Source of the DNA: Owenia fusiformis
Lineage: Eukaryota; Annelida; Polychaeta; Sabellida; Oweniidae
Direction: 5' to 3'
Assembly (NCBI GenBank): GCA_903813345.2
Contig: CAIIXF020000007.1
Span: 2,793,730-2,857,729 of the forward strand
Length of the DNA stretch: 64,000 nt
Both the position numbers and the translations under genes were made by a program. Below the pieces are notes generated by a model. That model saw nothing but the letters and a program-made list of their open reading frames with translations, did not search any database and was not told the DNA's origin. Positions within the stretch are counted from its first letter, which is position 1, and the number at the start of each line of letters is the position of its first letter. This document shows positions 54,501 through 64,000 of this stretch, one piece after another.

Positions 54501-56028
54501 CTTAGTCTACTTCAGAAGTAACGGACTAATAGTAAACACTGTAACCGAACGATTGTTTTTATGTGAGAAAACTACATGCATTTGTATAAGGCGATTTATA
54601 CGCGCAGATTTACCGTTCGATTTTATATGCATTGCTTAAAGTCTCGATTGGAAAACTTCAAAACATTGCCATTTCTGAATTTAACGATTGTCTATACTTT
54701 AGTGCCCTAGAAGTAATGGTAGTATAATAGATGGTGTTGATAATGACTGTGATGGCCTTATAGATGAAGAAACCTGCGGACCCTCTGCAACAGGTACAAC
54801 ACAATGCTTTTACAAAGAAGCAAAATATTCCTCGGATACAATCCTGCTTTACAATGCAGCAGCTAATGAAGACTTGCATACTATAAACAATAATCATCAA
54901 CACAGTTTTTATGTCACCACCATAAGTGGTGTCATATTGTTATAGTCTCCAACCTTTTGTTGACGGTGTTCGGCGAATGGTGTTCGGAGGTTGGTGTTCG
55001 GCATGCGGCGTCTGTAACAAATGGCAGGTATTGACATTTTGCATGTTAATGCCTTGTTAATGGTTGTTATACGGTCTCCTTATAGATCTTTTATATGAAG
55101 TCGTATATTTTAGATGACGACAAGGATGGAAGAGTCGATGAAGACTGTGGATTTTATGAAGAAACAACTACAGATAGTCAGTCAACTACTGAATATAATA
55201 GCACAACAGAACTTTCAAGCACAACGACAGAAAGTTCGATCACAATAACAGAAAGTCTAAGCACAAGGACAGAAAGTCTAAGCACAAGGACAGAAAGTCT
55301 AAGCACAAGGACAGAAAGTCTAAGCACGAGGACAGAAAGTTTAAGCACAACGACAGAAAGTCCAAGCACGACGACAGAAAGTCTAAGCACGACGACAGAA
55401 CGTTCAACCACAACGACAGAAAATTCCATTTCAACTGAGACATTATCTGACACATCAATAACCACCGAGCCACCCCAGGGCTTTGTAATCATCCCACCAT
55501 CCCAAGGCGTTGTAGTCGCCCCACCAGTTCAAGGCGTTGTTGTCGCCCCACCAGTTCAAGGCTTTGTAACGACTGCAAGTCCGTCTTCAACTCCAGTTGT
55601 TAAGTCAGTTAATATAACTGAAAACCAAGACCTCACAGCTGCCAGACAGAGAAATAATGTAAGGGATAAACATCATAGACATTTTCACAACTTTTTAACA
55701 ACTTTAGTAATACAATGACAGGAAAATTTGCATCTTGTATTTTTTAACCCTATGTTATTTGGCTCAGATAAAAACAGTGGTCGCACATACTTAATTTTCT
55801 AAAACACTTAATTTGCATCTTTTTCAGAAAAAGACAAATGCTGTACTTGGAATGCTGATCCCGATTACGATTCTGTCTCTGGTTGGTTCTATTGTTCTGA
55901 TTGCTGTAGTCGTTAAAGTGGTCAGAAAATGCAGACGCTATATACCTCAAGAAGATGCTGATGGTTTAGTAAAACCTACAATGACACCGGCAAGAAATGT
56001 TGTGACACCAACAAAGCAAATCATATAG
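45483..56028 (+). CDS. Type I membrane protein with IgGFc-binding domain, mucin-like stalk and single TM segment, 7 exons
   Basis: Probable cell-surface or mucus-associated protein; ligand unknown. Exons: 45483-45546, 46466-46731, 51809-52393, 53935-54387, 54703-54793, 55114-55658, 55828-56028, giving about 734 aa with matching phases. Exon 1 encodes a signal peptide (MKMDNLKYFLLILLSNNMVS). Exons 2-4 form the IgGFc-binding N-terminal domain family: GTEFVLMFTENY at its start, VAVYGFNKEKYSTDGFLGLP, then GTYFGIEEGSHHIEH and YGLPTGMRL. Exons 5-6 carry DGVDNDCDGLIDEE and DDDKDGRVDEDC, Asp-rich motifs resembling putative metal-binding repeats. Next is a Thr/Ser/Glu repeat stalk, APPVQGVVV repeats, then a hydrophobic segment (GMLIPITILSLVGSIVLIAV), KVVRKCRR stop-transfer and a tail of about 35 residues. 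An earlier ATG near 45418 is followed by an in-frame stop. Domain architectures like this are common in molluscs and may act in mucosal defence or adhesion; that is inference. Confidence 0.9.
45710..46270. mobile_element. MITE-like element with ACACCCAAGTCACATTT ends in IgGFc-gene intron 1
   Basis: Left end ACACCCAAGTCACATTT, right end AAATGTGACTGGGGTAT, giving a 17-bp imperfect terminal inverted repeat. Sub-terminal blocks are CpG-rich (ACGGCGATCG, GGCCGCCGTACG), unlike the AT-rich surroundings, and contain repeated (A/G)C(G/C)CCGTA-type phrases. The flanks suggest TA-rich target use, but the duplication is not certain. The short frame at 45915-46115 is not a recognisable protein. Confidence 0.75.
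47040..47600. mobile_element. Dispersed element with a 60-bp hairpin end
   Basis: At 47046-47202, AATGATAGGCCATTCAATAT...TTGGACAGAATGTT is followed after about 40 bases by its reverse complement, a stem of about 60 bp. Downstream come GTGACGTCACTC and CATTCTGATTGGTTGAG, shared in opposite orientation with 12230-12490. It is a repeat family, not a gene, despite a 96-codon frame at 47071-47361. Confidence 0.75.
49040..49830. repeat. Degenerate ~35-bp tandem array (TTTGTTCATACACACTGGAGAAAGTACAT type)
   Basis: The phrases TTCATACACACTGGAGAA and AGTACATA recur roughly every 30-40 bases about 20 times with strong divergence; a few further copies occur near 50330-50420. Units differ in length, so there is no continuous frame. 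The apparent HTGE codons are coincidental (see rejected list). Confidence 0.8.
49845..50090. repeat. Small imperfect foldback
   Basis: GCCAAATATATTATTTG...ATAGGAGCTTTGAAAATTTG pairs loosely with AATTTTTCAAAGCTCCTAC...CAATATATTGGAC. Arms of about 60 bp with several mismatches, directly after the 35-bp array. Confidence 0.55.
51580..51655 (-). repeat. SINE-like fragment with pol III B box
   Basis: On the minus strand, GTCGTGGGTTCGATCCCCAT contains a perfect B box (GGTTCGATCCC). The upstream sequence does not fold as a tRNA and lacks a clear A box at the right distance. It lies about 160 bases before IgGFc-gene exon 3. Confidence 0.45.
52499..53512. mobile_element. hAT-like non-autonomous element (CCCGTAGCCAGG family) with 8-bp target-site duplication
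   Basis: Left GCCCGTAGCCAGG and right CCTGGCTACGGGCCTG are terminal inverted repeats, with G/C-runs just inside. TAATACAT occurs at both 52491-52498 and 53513-53520, an 8-bp duplication as made by hAT transposases. The interior has about six degenerate copies of an 80-100 bp unit (GGATCAAAATATATGATTTA, TTTTTAGGCTTTTT, GCGATTCTAGG). No transposase frame. Elements with similar CCCGTAGCC ends are, from memory, common in marine invertebrates. Confidence 0.8.
53690..53775. mobile_element. Short fragment or mini-copy of the CCCGTAGCCAGG family
   Basis: Begins CAGACCCGTAGCCAGGGGG, close to the reverse complement of the right end of the 52499-53512 element, and runs into C-rich tracts. It confirms CAG as the probable terminal bases. 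Confidence 0.65.
54911..55065. repeat. Dispersed repeat family A, copy 3
   Basis: CATAAGTGGTGTCATATTGT, CCAACCTTTTGTTGACGGTG, a tripled GGTGTTCGG phrase, and AACAAATGGCAGGTATTGAC. Ends about 50 bases before IgGFc-gene exon 6. Related to 23357 and 27478. Confidence 0.72.
55160..55590 (+). repeat. Mucin-like coding repeats in the IgGFc-gene stalk
   Basis: A 21-bp unit (TESLSTR/TESLSTT) recurs about nine times at about 55240-55400, then APPVQGVVV-type units (27-30 bp) three to four times at about 55480-55570. The Thr/Ser density predicts heavy O-glycosylation and an extended stalk. Antisense open frames here are repeat artefacts. Confidence 0.9.
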
Positions 56029-56406
56029 AGCAATTGGCTCGGTATTTCTCTTTGCTGGACCTTAGTGAATATTTTCTTGAATCTCGTTTGACAAACAGCA
56101 TTTGCATCAAAATTACTATAAGTGCACATACACGTGGCCCGATCAGAGAGTGAGTAACCAACTGCTCTTCTTTTTCCATAGCTTATTCAATCACATTGAA
56201 ATTTTTACAGATGCTGTAGAAAATATTGAACAATTCAACAAGACCAAAGGCAATGGGTTAGCGTTAATTCCATGGCTATGGCTGTTGCTATGGTGACGAT
56301 TGCTTTTGTTAGGTGGGACACTCTTTTATAAGTGGCATTTGTAGAGTTTTTACATACTTTAATACCTCCAAATATATCAAATTCACATGTAAGACTTCAT
56401 TTTAAC

Positions 56407-56779
56407 TCATAGTCCTTCAATATAATCGCCACCAAAGTCAATGCGGTTAAGGCAACGTTTTATTCTGTCCTTAAAGATGTGCTCTATAGGGTGGAGCATT
56501 GTCGCCATGCCAATAAACTCGCCCTTCAACCACATTTGACTGGATTGAAATTGTGACAAAACCATCTCCGTGACCATCATTATGAAACATATGCTCTTGA
56601 CCTTTTTGTGTTGATGGCTCATTAATGAGACAATTGAACGTAGCTCCCATCCATAGTGATAATAGATAAAACATATTATGCAGTCTTGCATGAAAATGTA
56701 AGGTCATATGGAGGTATACAGCTCTAGAAATCATCTTCCAAAGCCGCTTACAAAAGGGTGGCCCGCTTATCCAAAACAA
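56407..56779 (-). pseudogene. Tc1/mariner-type transposase remnant, frameshifted
   Basis: Two overlapping minus-strand frames together show the C-terminal half of a DDE transposase. One has HGDNAPPYRAHL, matching the second catalytic Asp motif (usually DNA-P-H-A). The other has LHPIEHIFKDRIKRCL, matching the PIEN/H-W-LKR box before the third acidic residue, and ends GGDYIEGL, a mariner-like terminus. Frame changes between them and the missing N-terminal half mean it cannot be functional. Short inverted repeats (AACAATCGTCACCATAG type) flank it at about 56294 and 56795. Confidence 0.72.
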
Positions 56780-57253
56780 TCGTCACCATAGCATTAGCCA
56801 TAACAATGGAATTGACGCTTACCCATTTTTTGGTCTTGTTTAATAGGTTAATTAATATTTTCTACACCATTTTGTGAAAAATTACCCGATGACACCATAT
56901 TATTTGCGTGAAGGATCAGTAGAAAAGTGTGGAAAGTACCGCGAGTTGTTTGTAGAATGAATAGGGGGAGTGTTTTTCTTGCATTTCGCTTGTGTTTTTC
57001 ATCTAAAAACATCAATACACTTTCAATACACAAAACATTTTATTGACTATAAGATCGCACCATATAATCCCAAATAAAATATTTCTTATTTTCAGGGGTT
57101 ATCAATGGATTAACACCCGGGTATTTTTATATTTCAAACTTCAGAGGGCTGGGAATCATTGATTACGGTCACTTTTGAATAATATTAATGCTGTTTTTAA
57201 TAGGTCTCGTGTATGCCAATAATTTCTCAAATCGTGTAAATGGTAACCATTCC

Positions 57254-57716
57254 TTAAAGGCCCACTTTGCGTATTTCAACGTTTTTGGGGAAAATAAAGA
57301 CTTACATTTGAATTTCATATTATGTCCAATGTATTGATAAGAAACTTATCTTTCATTTGATACCAACAACAGCTCAAACGGAACACATCAAAGCTTACAA
57401 TAAATAAATTATCAAAAAATATTTTCGATCTGTCAAGCTTTAAACATCAAGTTTTTATCAATGTCATTGAAAGATGGAAAAGTTGTTTGTATTACATGAT
57501 ACATTCATTCTTATAGAAGTGTCGCCATCTTTTAAATCAACAGTAATTTAAAACATGCACAACACGTGCAATACATGTCTATTGTCTAATGATCTCTGAA
57601 CTTCAAATGCTTTTTTGTATGTGAAAATCAAACCTTGCGTCATATTTGAGCGAGTGTGTGGTGAGTAACATGCTTCAATGATTTTTTCTTCTAAATTAAG
57701 TATAGTGGGCCTTTAA
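57254..57716. mobile_element. piggyBac-type MITE with TTAA duplication and preserved empty site
   Basis: The unit starts TTAAAGGCCCACT and ends AGTGGGCCTTTAA. It interrupts the left arm of the 56136-58399 hairpin. The right arm at 57956-57959 shows the same flanks joined at a single TTAA, so the hairpin itself documents the pre-insertion state and an exact TTAA duplication. No coding capacity. Confidence 0.88.
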
Positions 57717-58569
57717 TCCCTAAAGTTTTCTCTTAAAGGAATTTCCCATAGTCATCCAATGGTATAGTTCCAAGCAGATTTTTAGTTAACAGGAAAGTTA
57801 ATCATTAATACACACCTTAATGTAGGCTATTGTTTTGGTTTATATCACAACCCAATGAGGTCTGTGTATTAATGATTAACTTTATCTCAAAATCTGCTTG
57901 GAACAAGTACCATTGGATGACTATGGGAAATTCCTCAAAGAGTAAATTTTAGGGATTAAGGATTGGGTACCATTTACACAATTTGAGAAATTATTGGCAT
58001 AAATTAAACCTATTAAAAACTGCGTTTATTTATTCATGTTTATTTTATCCACCAGAATTGGTGTGTTTACATGTGTAAATATTATACATGCGTTAATATT
58101 ATTCAAAGTGATCCTTATCAATGATTCCCAGCCCTTTGAAGTTTAAAAATAAAAATACCTGGGTGTTAATCCATAGATAATTCTTGAAAATGAGAAATAT
58201 TTTTTGGGACTTTATGGTGTAATCTTATAGTCAATAAAATGTTTTAAAGTGTATTGACGTTTTTTAGAGGAAAAACACAAGCGAAATGCATGAAAAAACT
58301 TCCCCGATTCATTCTACAAATAACTTGCGGTCCCTTCATTGTGATTGAATAAAGTATGAAAAAATGATAGCAGTTGGTTACTTACTTTCTGATCGGGCCT
58401 CGTATCACCAACGAAAGTCTCTTCGTCACAACTATTATATAAACTTTGTGGTGAAAAACAGTAAGATAATGCTGATCGATTAAAAATATAAAAGATATAT
58501 TGAGCTGCTTTTTATTGCAAGAAATTATGTACAATTGTTTGTTCATTCGTTTCAAACACCAAGTCCAAT

Positions 58570-59500
58570 AGTATCGACAACATATCTTTTGACAATTCCT
58601 TGTAAGCCATGTAACAATCAATCTTTTCTGCAACAATGACATGTGTGATATGCGTAATCAAACTTATTAAATAGCAATTGCTTAATACCGTTTGCCCTCT
58701 TATAAAAGAATACTTTGGGAAAGTTCCATAGGCGTACTATCTTAATTTTGCCATTTTCTAAATAAAATGAAGCGAATAGGAAAGGGATATATTGATATAT
58801 GTGTTATGTAATTATTTAAGGTAAGGATTGAATTGGTAAGAAACTGCGAGCCTGCCACTCAATCAAATCGGAATGTGCACATATGAATGATAGTAGTTAG
58901 TTTGTGCACGGGATAAGATGCAATTTCGATCTTTCGTCTTATTCACATTTTCAGTGGGACAACATAAACGCAGAAAAATGAAAATGGATTATTTGAAGTA
59001 TTTTCTCCTGATCCTTCACGCAATAACGCAGATGCGAGTAGGTAGTTACCAGATTCCCCACCAGGTGGCTCGTTCGGGTCAGATAGCATGGCGGGTATAG
59101 TAGAAAGTTCCCTTTAACTTAAATAACATCTATTTGCGTGGTTCAATTTTCATATAACCCTTATGTATCTAATAGTTATGCAAATTAAAATATGTCCAGT
59201 AAAAGAAAATGTTATCTGTCCAATACAAGAAAAGATAATTCACTTTTTTTGATTTTGTAACATGGGGTCTATGGGAAATCAACCCGAACAAGAAGACACA
59301 TTTTCAAAAAAAATTAAATTTTCAAAGTTGATAGACAATTTTCGAAACCATATTTCTAAATGAACTTTTACATGCAGATTTCAAATATGACATCACTTTG
59401 ACTGAATTTTGAATATTTAATGACGTAAATCAAGATTATTTCTACTCGCATCTAGTCTATTAATATGGTGTCATCAGGTAATTTTTCATTTTATTAATTC
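58570..59500 (+). pseudogene. Duplicated first exon of the IgGFc-domain gene, split by a MITE
   Basis: Upstream DNA and exon match 45075-45570. The copy reads MKMDYLKYFLLILHAIT from 58978, then is interrupted at about 59029 by the MITE. The original exon resumes after it at about 59461 with ATGGTGTCATCAG and the same GTAATTTTTC donor. Translation through the MITE meets a stop at 59098. No further exons of a second gene are visible to the right edge, so this is either a solo 5' duplicate or the start of a paralogue continuing beyond the window. Confidence 0.87.
59029..59454. mobile_element. MITE with AGATGCGAGTAG terminal inverted repeats, copy 2 (inside an exon)
   Basis: Nearly identical to 8913-9337 along its length, with the same AGATGCGAGTAGGTAG start and CTACTCGCATCT end. 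It lies inside the signal-peptide coding part of the duplicated exon. Comparison with the intact exon at 45483 places the insertion in an AATAA/TAATA sequence. Confidence 0.92.
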
Positions 59501-60820
59501 TGTTCTAACAATGCTTAATTCTTAATAAAGAAAATCTAACACACATACTCTAAGTTATGGTTCTGCGCAAAACAGATCTGATTATTAGTCCCGACCCCGA
59601 CAAATGTTTTTCACAGATCGGGATATGATGAATCGAAGTTACACTGTCACGTAATTTTATAGGGCTCGCGGGATATTCACGAAGTCAAACACCTTTATCC
59701 CGTATGAGCACTTTGTAGCACTGAGCTACGGGACAGTCAGGTTTTCAAACCCACTGTCCCGTACCAGCGCTTGGTAAAAAAAATTGCTGCGGGATAAAGT
59801 GATTTCAAAACTTGACTAATGCTGATCAAAGTATATGCTATCAAGCCATCACATACATGTATCTCTATGTAATTACCATACTATATTAACCCTTGCAAAA
59901 AATTCCATTTTTCATCTTTGTACTGAATTATATCAACATCAGTCTTTTATCTTTGAAATGTTGCTAAAGTTTATTGGGAGGGGTGGCATGTACACACTTG
60001 ATTCAAAATGCTATTGTTTGTGTGTGAGGGGGGGGGGCATCTCCAGAGTTGACTCACATCATGGTCTATAAGAATCACAACTGTCACAAATCATCATTCC
60101 ATCTGGTATCATTTAAATATCCTTGAATATGATTTGCAGTATGTACATAAATCCTTGTGTGCCATCCTGTATCATATATTATGCCTATTGTTAATGTTGC
60201 ATATGTCTTTTTATTTTTTAATCAGCTAATATATATGTATATAAACACTGGTGAAGTAATGTGGTCATTCCTCAAGCCCTCCATATCATTTATCATCCTA
60301 ATTGTTCATATGTCAACAGCTCCTTCCAGTGAATTAAATAAAAGTTGTTCTTCACGATAAATACCGGTGAAGTATTGTGGCAATTCCACATGCAATCTGT
60401 TTTTCCATCTATTCCCTGCTGTTATTCCACCATATTCTATCTATATGTTTTTGACATGCTGATTACCCATGCCATACATCCTGAAATAAGCAAATAATAT
60501 TTAAATTCTTTTCTTTTCTGTATTGTGCTTTTTGTTCATTTATCATTCACTTATGTCCAGTAAATTGAATAAAGTACTAGAAATATGCAAACTCCATAGT
60601 GCAGCAAATGCCAAAGAACACTAAATTCATGAATCTGTATGCCACAACATAATATTTATCATCTACCTTACCCTTGATTTGCAAATATAAAAAAAAACCA
60701 TTAAAATGTTACATGTATATCAGAATAATCACCAATTCAAGTATTTGGGTGACCATTTGTATTAGATCATTGGTGTGGCGGGGGGGGGAGGCACGATGGG
60801 TGCAAACCCTCTTCCCCATA
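59500..60820. other. Intergenic DNA, no gene seen
   Basis: A short perfect hairpin, TACGGGACAGT/ACTGTCCCGTA with a 15-base loop, lies at 59727-59763, in a stretch where CGGGATA/CCCGTA phrases recur (59580-59800). Around 60235-60400, two loosely similar blocks share ACNGGTGAAGTANTGTGG. G-runs occur at 60028 and 60781. Nothing protein-like. Confidence 0.5.
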
Positions 60821-63110
60821 ACCAATAACAAAATGGCTCCATTACTTTTCGAGTAAGAATAAAAAGAGTAAAAAATGGTGGTCATTTTGAAAAATGGCTG
60901 CCTTTTACCAAAAGTGTCATTTGACAGTGTGCCATGCTTATAGTATTCACATATAAAATATGAACAAAATTGCTCTACTACTTTTTTGCGTTATAGTAAA
61001 AAATGTAAAAATGGTCGCCATTTTTCAAAATGGTCGCCTACTACCCAAAGCGTCATTAGACAGTGTGCCATGCTTATAGTATTCACATATAAAATATGAA
61101 CAAAATCGCTCTACTACTTTTTGAGTTATAGTAAAAAATGTAAAAATGGTCGCCATTTTTCAAAATGGTCGCCTACTACCCAAAGTGTCATTAGACAATG
61201 TGCCATGCTTATAGTATTCACATATAAAATATGAACAAAATCGCTCTACTACTTTTTGAGTTATAGTAAAAAATGTAAAAATGGTCGCCATTTTTCAAAA
61301 TGGTCGCCTACTACCCAAAGTGTCATTAGACAGTGTGCCATGCTTATAGTATTCACATATAAAATATGGACAAAATCGCTCTACTACTTTTTGAGTTATA
61401 GTAAAAAATGTAAAAATGGTCGCCATTTTTCAAAATGGTCGCCTACTACCCAAAGTGTCATTAGACAGTGTGCCATGCTTATAGTATTCACATATAAAAT
61501 ATGAACAAAATCGCTCTACTACTTTTTGAGTTATAGTAAAAAATGTAAAAATGGTCGCCATTTTTCAAAATGGTCGCCTACTACCCAAAGTGTCATTAGA
61601 CAGTGTGCCATGCTTATAGTATTCACATATAAAATATGAACAAAATCGCTCTACTACTTTTTGAGTCAGTATAGTAAAAAATGTAAAAATGGTCGCCATT
61701 TTTCAAAATGGCCGCCTACTACCCAAAGTGTCATTAGACAGTGTGCCATGCTTATAGTATTCACATATAAAATATGGACAAAATCGCTCTACTACTTTTT
61801 GAGTTATAGTAAAAAATGTAAAAATGGTCGCCATTTTTCAAAATGGTCGCCTACTACCCAAAGTGTCATTAGACAGTGTGCCATGCTTATAGTATTCACA
61901 TATAAAATATGAACAAAATCGCTCTACTACTTTTTGAGTTATAGTAAAAAATGTAAAAATGGTCGCCATTTTTCAAAATGGTCGCCTACTACCCAAAGTG
62001 TCATTAGACAGTGTGCCATGCTTATAGTATTCACATATAAAATATGAACAAAATCGCTCTACTACTTTTTGAGTTATAGTAAAAAATGTAAAAATGGTCT
62101 CCATTTTTCAAAATGGTCGCCTACTACCCAAAGCGTCATTAGACAGTGTGCCATGCTTATAGTATTCACATATAAAATATGAACAAAATCGCTCTACTAC
62201 TTTTTGAGTTATAGTAAAAAATGTAAAAATGGTCGCCATTTTTCAAAATGGTCGCCTACTACCCAAAGTGTCATTAGACAGTGTGCCATGCTTATAGTAT
62301 TCACATATAAAATATGAACAAAATCGCTCTACTACTTTTTGAGTTATAGTAAAAAATGTAAAAATGGTCGCCATTTTTCAAAATGGTCGCCTACTACCCA
62401 AAGTGTCATTAGACAGTGTGCCATGCTTATAGTATTCACATATAAAATATGAACAAAATCGCTCTACTACTTTTTGAGTCAGTATAGTAAAAAATGTAAA
62501 AATGGTCGCCATTTTTCAAAATGGTCGCCTACTACCCAAAGTGTCATTAGACAGTGTGCCATGCTTATAGAATTCACATATAAAATATGAACAAAATCGC
62601 TCTACTACTTTTTGAGTCAGTATAGTAAAAAATGTAAAAATGGTCGCCATTTTTCAAAATGGTCGCCTACTAACCAAAGTGTCATTAGACAGTGTGCCAT
62701 GCTTATAGTATTCACATATAAAATATGAACAAAATCGCTCTACTACTTTTTGAGCTATAATAAAAAATGTAAAAATGGTCGCCATTTTTCAAAATGGTCG
62801 CCTACTACCCAAAGTGTCATTAGACAGTGTGCCATGCTTATAGTATTCACATATAAAATATGGACAAAATCGCTCTACTAGTTTTTGAGTTATAGTAAAA
62901 AATGTAAAAATGGTGTCCATTTTTCAAAATGGTGGCCATTTTTCAAAATGGTGGCCATTTTTCAAAATGGTGGCCATTTTTCAAAATGGCAGCCTTCTAC
63001 CAAAAGTGTAATTAGACAGTGTGCAATGCTTATAGTATCCACATACCAAATATGAACAAAATCGCTCCACTACTTTTCGAGTTACAGCAAAAATCGTAAA
63101 ATAACGAGTA
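60820..63110. repeat. Satellite-like tandem array, ~15 units of 135 bp (some 138 bp)
   Basis: The landmark ATGGTCGCCATTTTTCAAAA starts at 61011, 61146, 61281, 61416, 61551, 61689, 61824, 61959, 62094, 62229, 62364, 62502, 62640, 62775 and 62910. Spacing is 135 bp except for three 138-bp intervals whose units carry GAGTCAGTATAG instead of GAGTTATAG. Interior units are nearly identical; edge units near 60875 and 63100 are diverged, as expected for homogenisation by unequal exchange. Near 62915-62990 a 19-bp sub-unit (GGTGGCCATTTTTCAAAAT) is repeated about four times. Long frames across the array are repeat artefacts. Confidence 0.96.
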
Positions 63111-63129
63111 AAGGCCCCCGTTTTTCAAG

Positions 63130-64000
63130 ATGGCTGCCATGTGCTTCTTTCATATCTACATTCTAGCTTTATTAATGTCCTATATATTTTTTTACATTTA
63201 AAACATATTGCTATTACAGTTTTACATATTGCACCTAGATTACTGTAAAATTGGCACTAAAATGGCCGCCATTTTTAAACGAGCAGCCATTTTGAAAATT
63301 GGCCAACGGCATTAGACGTAATAAGATTTGAATAATAAACCATCGAATTTGACTTTTGAAACACTGAAATATGACTTTTGAAACAAATTCTTTAAACCAA
63401 ACGTTCTTCGAATGCCAGGTGTTTGTAAAAAGCAATAAGCCTTTCAAATTGGGAAATTTTTTGAAATGCTTGTGAAACTACGGAAAGTTTCAGCTGCCTC
63501 TTTGAGAAACTAAATTGGTGGTTTAACAGTAATTCAAACATGCCAAGTGTGTCTCAGCTTAAAGGATTTCAGTGTGTTAATTGATTGATATATGCACAAA
63601 AATGATTTTGCTGTGCATTTAATCTTTGATATATGCATGGGTTGAGCAGGGATATTCTTTAAAAGGGGGTGAAAGCGAATCATCCATGTGTTCTTTTCAA
63701 CTAATTCTTCATAATTTTTCTGCATCAAATTAATTATTCCATTTCCTTAAATATTTTGACAAACAAAACCTTCTCAATAGTTTTCAAATGGATATCAATT
63801 GTAACCCATCACCCCTATTGAGTATTTCTAAATAATAAACTTTTCCAAAAACTTAATTTCTTCAAAGACAACAACCTTGAAGATGTACATGGTGAACTGT
63901 TCAACTTCATCATTGACCCCAGTCATGTTTGAATTGCAATAAAGAATCATGTATCATATTGGAAATATAAAAGCATGAGTGTATGTACTAACCCATTCTG
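63130..64000. other. Right-edge intergenic DNA, no gene seen
   Basis: Begins with diverged GCCGCCATTTT phrases related to the array (to about 63300), then AT-rich sequence without repeats, exons or RNA genes that I can support. Confidence 0.5.

Larger units (their letters stand above)
56136..58399. mobile_element. Large foldback/inverted-repeat element downstream of the IgGFc gene
   Basis: Ends are GGCCCGATCAGAGAGTGAGT (left) and ACTTACTTTCTGATCGGGCC (right). The main arms, about 56935-57800 and 57868-58335, pair over several hundred bases (TTTGTAGAATGAATAGGGG, GTTTTTCTTGCATTTCGCTTGTG, CCATAGTCATCCAATGG) around a loop of about 50-70 bases. The left arm carries a 463-bp TTAA-flanked insertion absent from the right arm. 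The left part also holds a broken Tc1/mariner transposase. It starts only 107 bases after the gene's stop codon. Confidence 0.85.

Noticed and set aside
61256-61912. Open frames of 82-83 codons with identical internal repeats
   Set aside because: They run through the 135-bp satellite units and exist only because 135 is a multiple of 3.
60820-63110. Regular repeat array considered as CRISPR
   Set aside because: Units are 135 bp with no unique spacers, no cas genes, and the genome is animal.

Overview
This is an AT-rich, intron-rich stretch of an animal nuclear genome. No bacterial gene organisation is visible: the real coding sequence is in short exons bounded by GT/AG splice sites with consistent phase. 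The gene content points to an invertebrate. The IgGFc-binding-domain membrane protein, the many small DNA-transposon derivatives and the long hairpin repeats together suggest a lophotrochozoan, perhaps a bivalve mollusc. That taxonomic call is inference, not proven by the window.

Layout. (1) About 1-10.25 kb, minus strand: the 5' part of a GOLGA4/golgin-245 orthologue (16 exons, about 1,451 codons in view; the C-terminal part runs off the left edge). (2) 10.25-10.88 kb: a compact divergent promoter with an NRF1-type palindrome and an ETS-type site. (3) 10.88-30.98 kb, plus strand: a complete LRRFIP1/2 orthologue (11 exons, about 404 aa) with a 7.8-kb first intron. The head-to-head GOLGA4/LRRFIP pair is the same arrangement as human LRRFIP2-GOLGA4. 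(4) 34.6-38.7 kb, minus strand: a six-finger C2H2 zinc-finger protein (4 coding exons) with a long disordered tail containing an 11-residue tandem repeat. (5) 40.16-44.27 kb, plus strand: ribosomal protein S26 (4 exons, exon 1 contributing only the ATG, TOP-like start), divergent from the zinc-finger gene. (6) 45.48-56.03 kb, plus strand: a type I membrane protein with signal peptide, IgGFc-binding domain, two acidic Asp-rich motifs, a mucin-like stalk and one transmembrane segment (7 exons, about 734 aa). (7) 58.57-59.49 kb: a duplicate of the 5' end of gene 6, whose signal-peptide exon is split by a 425-bp MITE. (8) 60.8-63.1 kb: a satellite-like array of about 15 units of 135-138 bp.

Introns and intergenic DNA are full of non-autonomous DNA transposons and foldback elements. 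They include two TTAA-flanked piggyBac-type elements (one with its empty site preserved in the opposite arm of the same hairpin), a hAT-like element with an 8-bp duplication, a tiny MITE beside a splice donor, a broken Tc1/mariner transposase, and several long inverted repeats, one with arms of about 205 bp. GOLGA4 and LRRFIP are neighbours by position; I see no operon or pathway linking all five genes. I found no undescribed multi-gene system. The most useful leads are the conserved divergent pair, the MITE-split paralogue exon, the self-documenting TTAA insertion, candidate 9- and 18-nt microexons in LRRFIP, the internal repeat expansion in golgin exon 15 and the extended C-terminus of RPS26.
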